Assembly: GCA_945885625.1 (NCBI GenBank)
Contig: CAMCYS010000003.1
Span: 1 to 64,000, forward strand
DNA: 64,000 bases
From: Bifidobacterium breve
GTDB taxonomy: Bacteria > Actinomycetota > Actinomycetes > Nanopelagicales > Nanopelagicaceae
Direction of reading: 5' to 3'
Both the position numbers and the translations under genes were made by a program. Positions 48,948 through 57,834 of the stretch are shown in pieces. Below the pieces are notes generated by a model. The model was given only the letters and a program-made list of their open reading frames with translations, ran no database searches and had not been told where the DNA came from. Position 1 is the stretch's first letter; each line of letters starts with the position of its first letter.

Positions 48948-50030
48948 TTAGTAGCCCTCATTGCCTTCGTAGATACCTAGTTCTTGCATCTTTTTAATAA
49001 CGCTAGTTTGGCGCTCTACAAAGAAAGAGCGTTGTGGTTCATTGGTTAACAGAGCGTTAGCTGAAACTACATCAACTGCTCCATAAACTGAAGCCCAAAG
49101 TTGTGACTTATTGCGCGAGAGTGTGTTACTCATGCCAGGCTTATTACGAGTGCGACGTAATGCCATTACATCGATAGCAGCATGCGCATTCATGGTTTCG
49201 CCGTAGCCAGCTTCGCAGAGAACCAGACCGTTGTAATCAACAACTTTGCTCATACCATCAGTTGAATTCATAGGTACAGCAGATCCATCAAGGCCAGCTG
49301 AATTCGCTGAAACTACGTAAGCATGGTTTTCGAAGGCACGAGCACGCTTTGCAACATCCTTTGAAGTTAAGGCAGGAGAGCCTACTTCGCTAGTTGAGTG
49401 CAAGAAAATCTCAGCGCCTTTAAAGGCAAGCGCGCGAGCAACTTCAGGATATTGAATTTCCTCGCTTGCAATCGTTGCTAAATTTCCGAATTCCGTATGA
49501 GTTACTGGGAAAACATTTTCGGCGCCATAAATGTCAGTGTATTTATCCCAGTAATCCCAAGGTGAAGGTGAGAACATTGAGTGCATTCGGCGATAGCGAT
49601 GGATCAACTCACCTGATGGATCGATGATGAAACACGCCTGGAAATAGATGCCAGGAAAATTTGGGTCTAGCTCATAGGTATTTCCAGAAAGGTAGACCTT
49701 ATTTTTCTGAGCTGAAGCACAAAGTGCGTCATATTCTGGACCATCATGTGCAATCGCAGCTTTTTCAGCCCATCCTGCAATGGTGTCGCCAATTGGGTAA
49801 CCGGATAAAAAATACTCAGGCAAGACGACAACACTTAAATCGCCACCTAACCAACCAGCAGCTGCTTGAACTGTGGCATCGACTCGTTCGACTGAAGCCA
49901 TGATCGATGCACGAGCTGATGCGACATCCATCTTGGCCACACCTTTGCCTTTAATCTGCAAAGCCATGGCGCGACCAGCTTTAACTTTTGCAACCGGAGC
50001 ACTCTTTTTAGTGCCAATTAAAATAGTCAT
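48948..50030 (-). CDS. nitrilase-superfamily protein lacking catalytic Lys and Cys
   Basis: 360 residues from ATG 50030 (an in-frame TTG at 50042 is the alternative). The carbon-nitrogen hydrolase fold is clear: VVLPEYFLSGYP (Glu72), YRRMHSM where the family has YRKxH, and IASEEIQYPEVARALAF where the family has ICYDxxFPExxR. The catalytic lysine is thus Arg148 and the cysteine Ser189; only the glutamate remains. It may bind a substrate without hydrolysis, or use altered chemistry. It overlaps the upstream NTF2-like gene by 4 nt and precedes the aldehyde dehydrogenase. Confidence 0.85.
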   Translation of the reverse strand: MTILIGTKKSAPVAKVKAGRAMALQIKGKGVAKMDVASARASIMASVERVDATVQAAAGWLGGDLSVVVLPEYFLSGYPIGDTIAGWAEKAAIAHDGPEYDALCASAQKNKVYLSGNTYELDPNFPGIYFQACFIIDPSGELIHRYRRMHSMFSPSPWDYWDKYTDIYGAENVFPVTHTEFGNLATIASEEIQYPEVARALAFKGAEIFLHSTSEVGSPALTSKDVAKRARAFENHAYVVSANSAGLDGSAVPMNSTDGMSKVVDYNGLVLCEAGYGETMNAHAAIDVMALRRTRNKPGMSNTLSRNKSQLWASVYGAVDVVSANALLTNEPQRSFFVERQTSVIKKMQELGIYEGNEGY

Positions 50031-50461
50031 GATTTTTTCCAATCTCCCGTGCCGTATGGATTCTCAAGTGGAGCCGATACATGTTCATGCATGATGCGCC
50101 ATTGTCCATCAGCACCTAATCGAAATACCCAAGTGCCACGAAACTTAAGAATCTTTTCTTGAGCTGGCGACTTCGTGTGAAGATTTATGATTCCCTGCAG
50201 CGATGAAATATTTCCTTCGGTAATTTCTACCGGGCCTTCAACCCAGTCATGGTCATAAATTTCAAGATCAGCGCCGTACCAAGCAGCCCAGCCGGCGCTC
50301 ACATTGGTATAGGTACGCGATGACCAACGCGGCCCCTCGAGAAACACGTAAAGGTCATCACTTTCTTCATAGGTATTGAGAATGCCCGCTAAATCACGAT
50401 CTTTAATCGCAGTTAGCATGTTCTGGATGATCTGATGACCGGGGGTAAGTTTCTCTGACAT
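50027..50461 (-). CDS. SnoaL/NTF2-like domain protein
   Basis: 144 residues from ATG 50461 (MSEKLTPGHQIIQNML). A TACATT hexamer at 50469-50474 lies 7 nt upstream, so it is probably the first gene of the minus-strand transcript; the longer frame has an odd N-terminal extension. The cone-like NTF2 fold is suggested by LTAIKDRDLAGILNTYEE, FLEGPRW, FRGTWVFRLGADGQWRIMHEH. Members are isomerases, hydrolases or binding proteins. Overlap with the next gene is 4 nt. Confidence 0.8.
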   Translation of the reverse strand: MSEKLTPGHQIIQNMLTAIKDRDLAGILNTYEESDDLYVFLEGPRWSSRTYTNVSAGWAAWYGADLEIYDHDWVEGPVEITEGNISSLQGIINLHTKSPAQEKILKFRGTWVFRLGADGQWRIMHEHVSAPLENPYGTGDWKKS

Positions 50462-50565
50462 GCGAAGAAATGTAGCGCAGATCGCAGCAGGGTTGAAGCA
50501 AAATTCCAGCCTAAGGAATGGAACGGGTAGTAGCAAGTTAGCCCAAATGCTTGTTTGATAGCCAC

Positions 50566-51513
50566 ATGACTATTTCTGGTGAAACCGCCCAAGCACTCTG
50601 GTGTACCGCTATTGGCGAGAGTGAGATCCGCCCAACTCCAGTTACCGCAAATCCCGGCGAAGAGTTAGTTGATGTAATCATCTGCGATGTGTCACCGCTA
50701 GATCGACAAGTAGCTGAAGGTCGTTTCCCACCAGGGCCACCAATGCCAGTTATCCCCGGTACTACTGGTGTAGTTCGTGATGCGGCCGGAAAACTTTATT
50801 TCGCATTCGTTGAAATGCGTGGTGGTGGATTGTTCTCACCAGGAATTCATCGCACAGTTGCTTCAGTGCCACGTGATGTTCTCTATGAAATTCCGAGCGG
50901 CGTAAACCATAAAGTTGTGGCAGCGGGTTTTACGGGCATCGTTACTGCATTGGCTATTTTGGATCACTCAATTAAGATTCAAAAGGGTCAGAGTGTTTTA
51001 ATTCTTGGCGCTAATCGTGGCGTGGGTGGCGCAGCAGTTGAAGTCGCACTAGCTCGAGGGGCACATGTAATTGCTGCGGCGCGCGAACCAATTAATATTC
51101 CAGGAGTTGATTATGTTTCCTACGACGAGATGCCAGCAAAAGTTATGGAACTAACAGGTGGTAAAGGCGTGAGCGGCATTATTGATGGCCTTGGTGGCGA
51201 GATCACAAACAAAGCACTTATGTGCGGTGGCGCTGATTGCAAACATGTCCTGCTTGGCTTTAGTGCTGGCGTGCAACTGCCGCTAATTGCGCCTAGATTC
51301 TTAGGTACTGAGCACCAATTAATCGGTTACAACTTATTGCGTCGACCTTGGCCGCTAATCGCAGAGCTAATGGGAGAGGCAATGGAATTCTTAAAAGCCG
51401 GCAAATGTATTCCGCAGATTGCCCAAGAACTACCATTTACCAGTGCCCCTGAAGCATTTAAAACTGCCGCTAGCAAGCAAGGTCGGACCTTGATTGTTAT
51501 GCAAGAGATATAG
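50566..51513 (+). CDS. MDR family quinone/enoyl reductase-like oxidoreductase
   Basis: 315 residues from ATG 50566. GroES-like N-terminal half (MPVIPGTTGVVRDAAG), then a nucleotide-binding half with ILGANRGVGGAAVEVALARG, the GxGxxG-type loop of quinone oxidoreductases. No zinc-binding cysteines are evident. Likely NADPH-dependent reduction of an enone or enoyl-CoA in the catabolic island. It is followed after 12 nt by the FAD oxidoreductase. Confidence 0.82.
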   Translation: MTISGETAQALWCTAIGESEIRPTPVTANPGEELVDVIICDVSPLDRQVAEGRFPPGPPMPVIPGTTGVVRDAAGKLYFAFVEMRGGGLFSPGIHRTVASVPRDVLYEIPSGVNHKVVAAGFTGIVTALAILDHSIKIQKGQSVLILGANRGVGGAAVEVALARGAHVIAAAREPINIPGVDYVSYDEMPAKVMELTGGKGVSGIIDGLGGEITNKALMCGGADCKHVLLGFSAGVQLPLIAPRFLGTEHQLIGYNLLRRPWPLIAELMGEAMEFLKAGKCIPQIAQELPFTSAPEAFKTAASKQGRTLIVMQEI

Positions 51514-51525
51514 AAAGGTATCGCT

Positions 51526-52932
51526 ATGTCTGCCAACGATTATGACTTAATCATTGTGGGTGCCGGAACTGCTGGCATTCCATGTGCGATAGCGGCTGCA
51601 GAAAACGGTGCCAAAGTCTTATTGCTAGATAAGGCCGATGACATTGGTGGCTCACTACATACATCTGGTGGGCATATGTCTGCTGCTGGCACTCGGCGTC
51701 AAAAAGAAAAAGGCATCGTCGACAGCGTTGAGTCGCATCGCGCAGATATTGATCGTATTTCAAATGGCGGGGCTCGTAAAGATTTAGTTAATTTAGCAAC
51801 CGAGTTAGCTGCGCCAGGTATGGATTGGCTAGAAGATAATGGCTTTGAGTTCGCCCCTGAAGCCCCAAGAATTGTTTATGGGCATGAGCCCTACTCAGTA
51901 GCACGTACTTATTATGGACCCGAGGCGGGCCGAAGTATTCTCAAGGTTCTGCGTCTGCTTTTAGAAAAAGCAATCGCCGGCGGAAACATCGAACTTCGTT
52001 TAAATGCAGCAGTTAAGTCCTTTACGACAAAGGACGGTGCCGTAGTTGGAGTAGAACTTGCCGATGGCAGCAAGGTAACTGCCAAAAATACTGTTCTTGC
52101 CTCAGGTGGTTTTGGCGCTAATGCTGAATTATTTGAAGAGTTAGAAAAAGCAACTTTGGTTAGTGCCGCTTGGCCAACTTCAACTGGTGATGGAATTTTA
52201 ATGGCACGAGAAATTGGCGCCGCTATTGCTGGCGCGGGGACGTATCTACCTACCTTTGGCGGTCTGCCATCACCAGATGGCACCGGTCGCGTGCGCTGGA
52301 CTGATCGACCTTTGTTAGTGGCTACAGAGCGACCACCATATGAAATTTATGTTGATAAGTCGGGCAACCGTTGGGTCGCTGAAGATGAGGAAAGCATTGA
52401 TGTTAAAGAGCATGCGCTAACTGGCGTTGAAGCGATGACTTTTTGGACAATATTTGATTCAGTCGGAATGCAGAATAGTCAGCCAATGGTGGTCGATTGG
52501 TCTATTGAAAAGTTTAAAGAACAAGCCAACGTTCTGCCAGGCGTTTTCTCTGGTGAGACGTTAGAAGAATTAGCAAAAAAAGCTGGCATAAGTGCTTCAG
52601 GTCTAGCGGCTTCGGTTGCAAAGTACAACGCAGATTTAGCTGCAGGAAATCCAGATCAATTTGGTCGCAAGTTTCGTCCAGCTCCGATTGAAAAGGGCCC
52701 GTTCTATTCGCTGCAGAATCATGCAGTCACGCTAATTACTTTCTCTGGTATTGATGTCGATGCTGATTTGCGAGTGCGCAAGAATAATGGCGAAGTGATT
52801 CCTAATCTTTATGCAGCTGGTGAAGTTCTAGGCTCCGCTGCAACTATGGGTCAATCATTTGCGGGTGGCATGCTGGTTATGCCTTCGATTACTTTTGGAA
52901 AGTTATTAGGCGAACGCTTAAGCACGCATTAA
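51526..52932 (+). CDS. FAD-dependent oxidoreductase, fumarate reductase/ketosteroid dehydrogenase-like
   Basis: 468 residues. VGAGTAGIPCAIAAAENG binds the ADP part of FAD; DIGGSLHTSGGHMSAAGT, GGFGANAELF and the C-terminal LYAAGEVLG..GQSFAGGML region match the FAD_binding_2 family (fumarate reductase flavoprotein, ketosteroid 1-dehydrogenase). It should oxidise or reduce a C=C bond next to a carbonyl. The ATG follows a GAAAGG sequence. It runs convergently into the MaoC-like gene with a 15-nt overlap. Confidence 0.86.
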   Translation: MSANDYDLIIVGAGTAGIPCAIAAAENGAKVLLLDKADDIGGSLHTSGGHMSAAGTRRQKEKGIVDSVESHRADIDRISNGGARKDLVNLATELAAPGMDWLEDNGFEFAPEAPRIVYGHEPYSVARTYYGPEAGRSILKVLRLLLEKAIAGGNIELRLNAAVKSFTTKDGAVVGVELADGSKVTAKNTVLASGGFGANAELFEELEKATLVSAAWPTSTGDGILMAREIGAAIAGAGTYLPTFGGLPSPDGTGRVRWTDRPLLVATERPPYEIYVDKSGNRWVAEDEESIDVKEHALTGVEAMTFWTIFDSVGMQNSQPMVVDWSIEKFKEQANVLPGVFSGETLEELAKKAGISASGLAASVAKYNADLAAGNPDQFGRKFRPAPIEKGPFYSLQNHAVTLITFSGIDVDADLRVRKNNGEVIPNLYAAGEVLGSAATMGQSFAGGMLVMPSITFGKLLGERLSTH

Positions 52933-53310
52933 CATCTTGGCAGTCGTTGTTGCCAAGATTTCACCATGCTGGTTAGTTATTTCCCAGGCAAAATTTGCGA
53001 TTGCTTTATCGCCCTTAGAAGTCGTGGTCCGATCAAGTTCGGTTAGCTCTAGGGTTACAAAGTCGCCCGCAAACGCGGGTTTTAAGAAGAGAGTTTCGCT
53101 CAAGCCAACTAGCGCAATCGCATCCTCAATCATTCCACTGTTCTCGGCAGCGCCACCAGCAAGCAATAGCAGGGCTTGGCCAGGTAGCGGCAGCGCTGAC
53201 ATACCTGAGTTCTTGGCTACTTCTAGGTCGCTAAATAGTGGATGGGTGTAGTTACCAACTCGCACCAATGTTGAGCGAAGCTCTTCAGTGACTTCGATTG
53301 GAGTTGTCAT
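52918..53310 (-). CDS. MaoC-like hotdog-fold protein
   Basis: 130 residues from ATG 53310, whose A-T-G overlaps the upstream stop (ATGA). The hotdog pattern includes RVGNYTHPLFSD and ALPLPGQALLLLAGG, near the usual hydratase helix, but the canonical GDxNPxH is altered. It probably hydrates or binds an acyl-CoA, with the enoyl-CoA hydratase encoded just upstream. Confidence 0.75.
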   Translation of the reverse strand: MTTPIEVTEELRSTLVRVGNYTHPLFSDLEVAKNSGMSALPLPGQALLLLAGGAAENSGMIEDAIALVGLSETLFLKPAFAGDFVTLELTELDRTTTSKGDKAIANFAWEITNQHGEILATTTAKMLMRA

Positions 53311-54104
53311 AGCCAATTTGGTTTACGCCCCTCTTTATATGAGTTAAATCCTTCAGCAGCCATTGGGTCATTCAGTAAGAATTCCCGGAATAACCCAATC
53401 TCAACTTCCCAGCTTTGCTCATTTGTTAAACCTTGGGTTTGCGTGAAACCGGCTTTAGTTTTAGCTAGCGCATTTCGAGGTGATTTATCAAATGTTGAAA
53501 CTAACTTGTTTACGGCATCGGTTAATTCGCTGCGGGGGACTGAGGTAAGTGCCAGCCCCGCGGCTACCGCCTCGGGCCCAGTTAAAGTACCTGAGCTAAA
53601 GAGCAAAGCTTTTGCGCGTTGTTCACCTAGCTTGTTGCGGCTACGAAAAGTGGCACCTGCGCCGGGTGGTAGACCACTTGCCACATGTAGATCACCGACC
53701 CGAGCTTCATCGGCCATTACAACTAAGTCTGCCGCAACCAAAAGTTCGAAACCACCGGCTCGAGCAAAACCATTAACTGCCGCGATCACAGGCACCTCGA
53801 GTGATTCGAGTCGTAATAAAACTTTATGAATTGAAGTGACGAATGGAATAAAAACACCATCAATATCGGCAAAACATTTTCCTAAGAATTCAATATCCAT
53901 GCCAACCGAGAAGTTTTCGGCTGTTCCACCCGCTGAACCAGTAATAATTAAGGCTCTGATATTTTGATCCTTTTCAACTTCATCACAAGCAGAATTTAAG
54001 CCAGCAATAACATCAGGAGTAAGAGCATTCAAATCATCAGGTCGATTGATTGTGATCCACAGGGCGGAACGATCACGAGTTATTACTGTCGAATTAGTAC
54101 TCAA
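53307..54104 (-). CDS. enoyl-CoA hydratase/isomerase family protein
   Basis: 265 residues of the crotonase fold: WITINRPDDLNALTPDV, GMDIEFLG (CoA-binding loop), NGFARAGGFELLVAADLVV (first glutamate region) and VASGLPPGAGA. The second catalytic glutamate position (usually PE before LG) reads LH here, so simple hydration may not be its reaction; isomerase or lyase activity is possible. Start TTG at 54104. It is the first gene leftward from the divergent palindromic region. Confidence 0.85.
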   Translation of the reverse strand: MSTNSTVITRDRSALWITINRPDDLNALTPDVIAGLNSACDEVEKDQNIRALIITGSAGGTAENFSVGMDIEFLGKCFADIDGVFIPFVTSIHKVLLRLESLEVPVIAAVNGFARAGGFELLVAADLVVMADEARVGDLHVASGLPPGAGATFRSRNKLGEQRAKALLFSSGTLTGPEAVAAGLALTSVPRSELTDAVNKLVSTFDKSPRNALAKTKAGFTQTQGLTNEQSWEVEIGLFREFLLNDPMAAEGFNSYKEGRKPNWL

Positions 54105-54142
54105 AAGGTTGCCCTACCTTCACGTATGAGAGAGAATTACAT

Positions 54143-54163
54143 TATTGGAACAGCGTCTCAATA
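54143..54163. promoter_or_regulatory. candidate operator palindrome in the catabolic island
   Basis: A 21-bp imperfect palindrome with arms TATTGnnAC and GTnnCAATA around a 3-base centre, midway between the divergent enoyl-CoA hydratase and LLM oxidoreductase genes. Seven of nine positions per arm pair. The size and shape suit a TetR or GntR-family repressor. No such regulator is encoded in the window. Confidence 0.5.
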
Positions 54164-54215
54164 GGTGGAAAAGACTATCTGGCTTCGAAACCGCTGCCAA
54201 GTGAGGAGTTTAATC

Positions 54216-55247
54216 ATGGGTTTGAAAATTACTTATGCACCATGGGGTGAATCCCTTGCCGAGTTAGTCGATGCCGCACAACGTGCCGAGAAAGCTGGCG
54301 CTGAAGTTGTTTGGGTTCCAGAGTTACATCGCAGCGCAACTGTTTCTGCCGCAGCAATGGCGGCCGGTACTTCAACAATTGGAATTGGAACCGCAATTGC
54401 GCTGGCATTTACTCGCAGTCCACTGATCACTGCACTCGAAGCTCTTGATATCGATGAGATGAGTAACGGCAGATTCATTTTAGGTTTAGGCAGTGGTGTC
54501 GAACGTTTAAATCAAGATTGGCACAATGCACGTTGGGGAAAGCCAGTTGCGCATATTCGCGAGACGGTAGCAATTGTGCGACAGATTATGGCGCAATCAC
54601 ATTTGGGTGAGCGCATGACATTTGAAGGCGAATTCGAGCGGATTGATATTCGTGGTTTTACTCGCCCGTTCACTCCTGCACGCACAAATATTCCAATTTA
54701 TTTGGGAGGCATGGGCCCTGTCATGACCAAGCTCGCTGGCGAAATTGGCGATGGTTGGATTTCACATGAACTTTGTTCACCAAAGTATCTTGGCGAAATG
54801 CTGGGACCTTGGCTTACTGAAGGTCGCGAGAAATCTGGCCGCGATAGCGACAAGTTAGATATTGTCGTTTCAGCTGCATGTGCGATTGATAAAGATGCCA
54901 AGCAAGCAAAGCGTTGGGCAGCTGGCTTAATTGGTTTTTATGCAACTGTTAAAACATATGCAGATTTCTTTGAATTCCACGGAATGCTCGATCAACAAAA
55001 TGCGGTGATTGAGAAGTTCCGTACTGGCGTTTCTAGTGATGACTTAGGCGATGTCGTACCCGATGAGATGGTTGATGCCTTAACTTTGGCAGGCGATACC
55101 GATGAAGTCATTGAAAAAATTGCTCGCTACGAAGGCTTGGCTAACACCGTTAAGTTGAGCCCACCTACTCATGGATTAGCGAATGCAACTGTTCGTCAAG
55201 CGCAAAATCAGATTATCGAAATGATTCCAAGTTTGGTTCGAGGCTAA
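54216..55247 (+). CDS. LLM-class flavin (probably F420)-dependent oxidoreductase
   Basis: 343 residues from ATG 54216, fixed by GAGGAG 7-12 nt upstream. A luciferase-like TIM barrel: AQRAEKAGAEVVWVPEL, GTSTIGIGTAIALAFTRSP, GRFILGLGSGV, IPIYLGGMGPVMTKLAGEIGDGW. In actinobacteria many such enzymes use cofactor F420. The substrate is unknown. First gene of the rightward transcript of the catabolic island. Confidence 0.88.
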   Translation: MGLKITYAPWGESLAELVDAAQRAEKAGAEVVWVPELHRSATVSAAAMAAGTSTIGIGTAIALAFTRSPLITALEALDIDEMSNGRFILGLGSGVERLNQDWHNARWGKPVAHIRETVAIVRQIMAQSHLGERMTFEGEFERIDIRGFTRPFTPARTNIPIYLGGMGPVMTKLAGEIGDGWISHELCSPKYLGEMLGPWLTEGREKSGRDSDKLDIVVSAACAIDKDAKQAKRWAAGLIGFYATVKTYADFFEFHGMLDQQNAVIEKFRTGVSSDDLGDVVPDEMVDALTLAGDTDEVIEKIARYEGLANTVKLSPPTHGLANATVRQAQNQIIEMIPSLVRG

Positions 55248-55251
55248 ATAA

Positions 55252-56451
55252 ATGTTGCCCTTAGCTGATGTGCGAATCCTTTCAGTTGAACAGTACGGTG
55301 CTGGGCCTTTTGCAACCGTTCACTTAGCTGACATGGGCGCCGAAGTAATTAAAGTTGAAGATCCAGCCGTTGGCGGCGATGTTGGCCGGTATGTACCGCC
55401 ATATGCCGAAGGTGAAGATTCTCTATTCTTTGAAACTTTTAACCGCAATAAGAAGTCAATCTCAATTAATTTAAACACTCCAGCTGGTCGCGCAGTCTTT
55501 GAAGATCTAGTAAAAGTTTCTGATGTGGTTTACAGCAATCTTCGCGGCGATGTTCCAAAGAAAATGCGCATTACTTATGACGACTTAAAACATCTGAATC
55601 CCAAAATTGTTTGTTGCTCTTTAACTGGCTTTGGTATGACCGGGCCGCGCTCTCAAGAACCTGGCTATGACTATATTCTGCAAGGTTTAGCGGGCTGGAT
55701 GGATCTAACTGGTGAGCCTGATGGCCCACCAACAAAATCTGGTTTATCAATGGTCGATTATTCAGGTGGTCTGATTTCAACAATTTCATTGTTAGTGGCA
55801 CTGCATGCTGCTCGTCGCGATGGTGTTGGCATGGATTGTGATGTGAGTTTGTATGACACTGCAATCGGAATGCTTACTTATCCAGCTGCTTGGCATTTAA
55901 ATGCTGGCTTCGAACCAGTTCGCACACATCATTCAGCTCACCCGTCACTTGTGCCTTTCCAAGCATTCGAAGCATCAGATGGTTGGTTAATCGTTGGTTG
56001 CGCCAAAGAGAAGTTCTGGCAGCGCTTAACCGTTGTAATTGAGCGCCCTGAGCTAGCTGCAGATGAGCGCTTTGATAGCTTTGCGGCACGTCTGAAGAAT
56101 AAAGCTATCTTGATTCCGATGATCGAAGAGATCTTGGCTAAACAGAGCGTTAACTACTGGTTACCAAAACTTTATGCCGAATCAATTCCCTGCGGACCAA
56201 TTAATACGGTGGCGCAAAGTTTAGTTGAGCCACACACCATAGCTCGTGAAATGATTATTGAAACTGATCACCCTCGCTATGGAAAAGTTAAGCAAGTTGC
56301 GACCCCAGTAAAAGCAGGTCCGGCACGAACTGATAATCGTCGCGCGCCTGGGCGTAATGAAGATGCTAATTACGTACTAAATGAGCTACTTAAATATGAC
56401 GAAGCAAAGGTGTCACAGCTTTCAGCAGATCAGGCTTTTACTGCCAAATGA
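55252..56451 (+). CDS. type III CoA-transferase (CaiB/BaiF family)
   Basis: 399 residues. SVEQYGAGPFATVHLADMGA and KVEDPAVGGDVGR at the N-terminus, the catalytic aspartate at residue 169 in MVDYSGG, and IETDHPRYGKVKQVATPVK near the C-terminus are typical of formyl-CoA transferase relatives. It moves CoA between carboxylic acids, so the pathway substrate is probably a carboxylate activated here. It overlaps the MmgE/PrpD gene by 4 nt. Confidence 0.92.
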   Translation: MLPLADVRILSVEQYGAGPFATVHLADMGAEVIKVEDPAVGGDVGRYVPPYAEGEDSLFFETFNRNKKSISINLNTPAGRAVFEDLVKVSDVVYSNLRGDVPKKMRITYDDLKHLNPKIVCCSLTGFGMTGPRSQEPGYDYILQGLAGWMDLTGEPDGPPTKSGLSMVDYSGGLISTISLLVALHAARRDGVGMDCDVSLYDTAIGMLTYPAAWHLNAGFEPVRTHHSAHPSLVPFQAFEASDGWLIVGCAKEKFWQRLTVVIERPELAADERFDSFAARLKNKAILIPMIEEILAKQSVNYWLPKLYAESIPCGPINTVAQSLVEPHTIAREMIIETDHPRYGKVKQVATPVKAGPARTDNRRAPGRNEDANYVLNELLKYDEAKVSQLSADQAFTAK

Positions 56452-57824
56452 CTACTGCGCAGGAATTAGCAGAGTGGGCGCTAAAACTCACTTGGTCTGA
56501 CCTGCCTAAAGATGTGCAACTAATTGTCAAAGAGCACGCACTTGATGGTTTTGGCGATGCAGTTGGCGGACGTTCAACTGCAGTTGCAAGCGCTGCCGCA
56601 GCAACAGTTGCGCAGTATGGCGAATCAGCCGCTGCAACTATTTGGGGCAGCGATAAGAGAACCTCAGTACCTGCGGCAGCATTCGTAAATGCCATCTTGA
56701 TTCACGCTCTTGATTTTGATGACACTCATGCAGGGGGACTGGTGCATGCAACTGCGCCTACTTTGCCAGTTGCCATGGCACTTGGTGAATCTCTAAAAGC
56801 AACTGGTGAAGAAGTTATTACGGCTTACGCAGCAGGTCTGGAAATTATTTGCCGACTTGGCGCGGCAACCCCACATGGCTTTCATGCTCGCGGTCTTCAT
56901 GCAACACAGGTTTGCGGAACTATTGCTGCCTCAGTTGTGGCAGCAAAACTAATGAAGTTATCAGTTTTACAAACTGTAAATGCAATGGGTATTGCGGGCA
57001 GTTTTTCGGGTGGTCTGCTGGAGTTCTTAAATACTGGTTCTTCAACTAAGCAGATTCACCCAGGTATTGCAGCGCAAGGTGGCATTACTGCTGCAAATTT
57101 GGCTGCCCATGGCGCAAGTGGCCCCGAGTCAGTAATCGAGGGACAGTACGGAATCTTTAACGCACTAAGTGATCGACCTGCAGATTTCGCTAGCGTTGTA
57201 AAGAAGTTAGGACAAGATTGGCAATGTGCACAAATAACAATTAAGCCATACCCTGCTTGTCAGCTATCACACGTAACTCTGGACGCTGTAAAAATTGCTT
57301 GGGCAAGCGCTAAAGCAGTCGGCGTTTCAATTGTAGATATTGCCAAGATCTCAGCGATCGTACATCCAGATTCAGCAAAGATTGTCTGTCATCCACGAAA
57401 TGAAAAGAACGAACCAAAGACTCCTTATGATGCAAAGTTTTCTCTACCTTGGTCAGTTGCTGCACTGATTATTGATGGCGCACTTGTTGTTGAAACTTTT
57501 GAACCTGAGTCAATTAAGCGACCAGCCGTTATTGCCTTAGCCAGTAGATTTGAATTTTCTGAAAAGAGTGAGGTCGCAGCAGCTGCAGCAGCAGCGGGCT
57601 CAGTTGAGATAACTACAACAGATGGCCGTACTTTTTCGGGCAAAGTTGCCTCAAGTGCTGGTGGCCCGAATAACCGCCTAACCTTGGCTGCGCTAACCGA
57701 GAAGTTTGTTCTGCAATGTTCAAATCGCTCAGGTGCTAGTGCTGTTGCCGATGAGATATTGCACATTGAAAGCGTGGCACAGATCGCCACAATCGCGGCG
57801 AAGATTGCTACGTTAGGCAAATAA
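56448..57824 (+). CDS. MmgE/PrpD family protein
   Basis: 458 residues. DFDDTHAGGLVHATAPTLPVA (with active-site His region), GLEIICRLG, HGFHARGLHATQVCGTI and IKPYPACQLSH fit MmgE/PrpD. The family includes 2-methylcitrate dehydratase, cis-aconitate decarboxylase and others. It differs from the PrpD at 32590 and is embedded between CoA-transferase and RidA-like genes, so a role on a dicarboxylate or tricarboxylate of this pathway is likely. Confidence 0.88.
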   Translation: MTTAQELAEWALKLTWSDLPKDVQLIVKEHALDGFGDAVGGRSTAVASAAAATVAQYGESAAATIWGSDKRTSVPAAAFVNAILIHALDFDDTHAGGLVHATAPTLPVAMALGESLKATGEEVITAYAAGLEIICRLGAATPHGFHARGLHATQVCGTIAASVVAAKLMKLSVLQTVNAMGIAGSFSGGLLEFLNTGSSTKQIHPGIAAQGGITAANLAAHGASGPESVIEGQYGIFNALSDRPADFASVVKKLGQDWQCAQITIKPYPACQLSHVTLDAVKIAWASAKAVGVSIVDIAKISAIVHPDSAKIVCHPRNEKNEPKTPYDAKFSLPWSVAALIIDGALVVETFEPESIKRPAVIALASRFEFSEKSEVAAAAAAAGSVEITTTDGRTFSGKVASSAGGPNNRLTLAALTEKFVLQCSNRSGASAVADEILHIESVAQIATIAAKIATLGK

Positions 57825-57834
57825 GGAGGGCTAT

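Noticed and set aside
50503-50519. ATTCC-N7-GGAAT palindrome between the NTF2-like and MDR genes
   Set aside because: Only five bases per arm and no second copy seen; could easily be chance.
53443-53829. Plus-strand 128-residue frame antisense to the enoyl-CoA hydratase gene
   Set aside because: Mirror frame of a crotonase-fold gene with clear motifs; Ser/Ala-rich with no recognisable domain.
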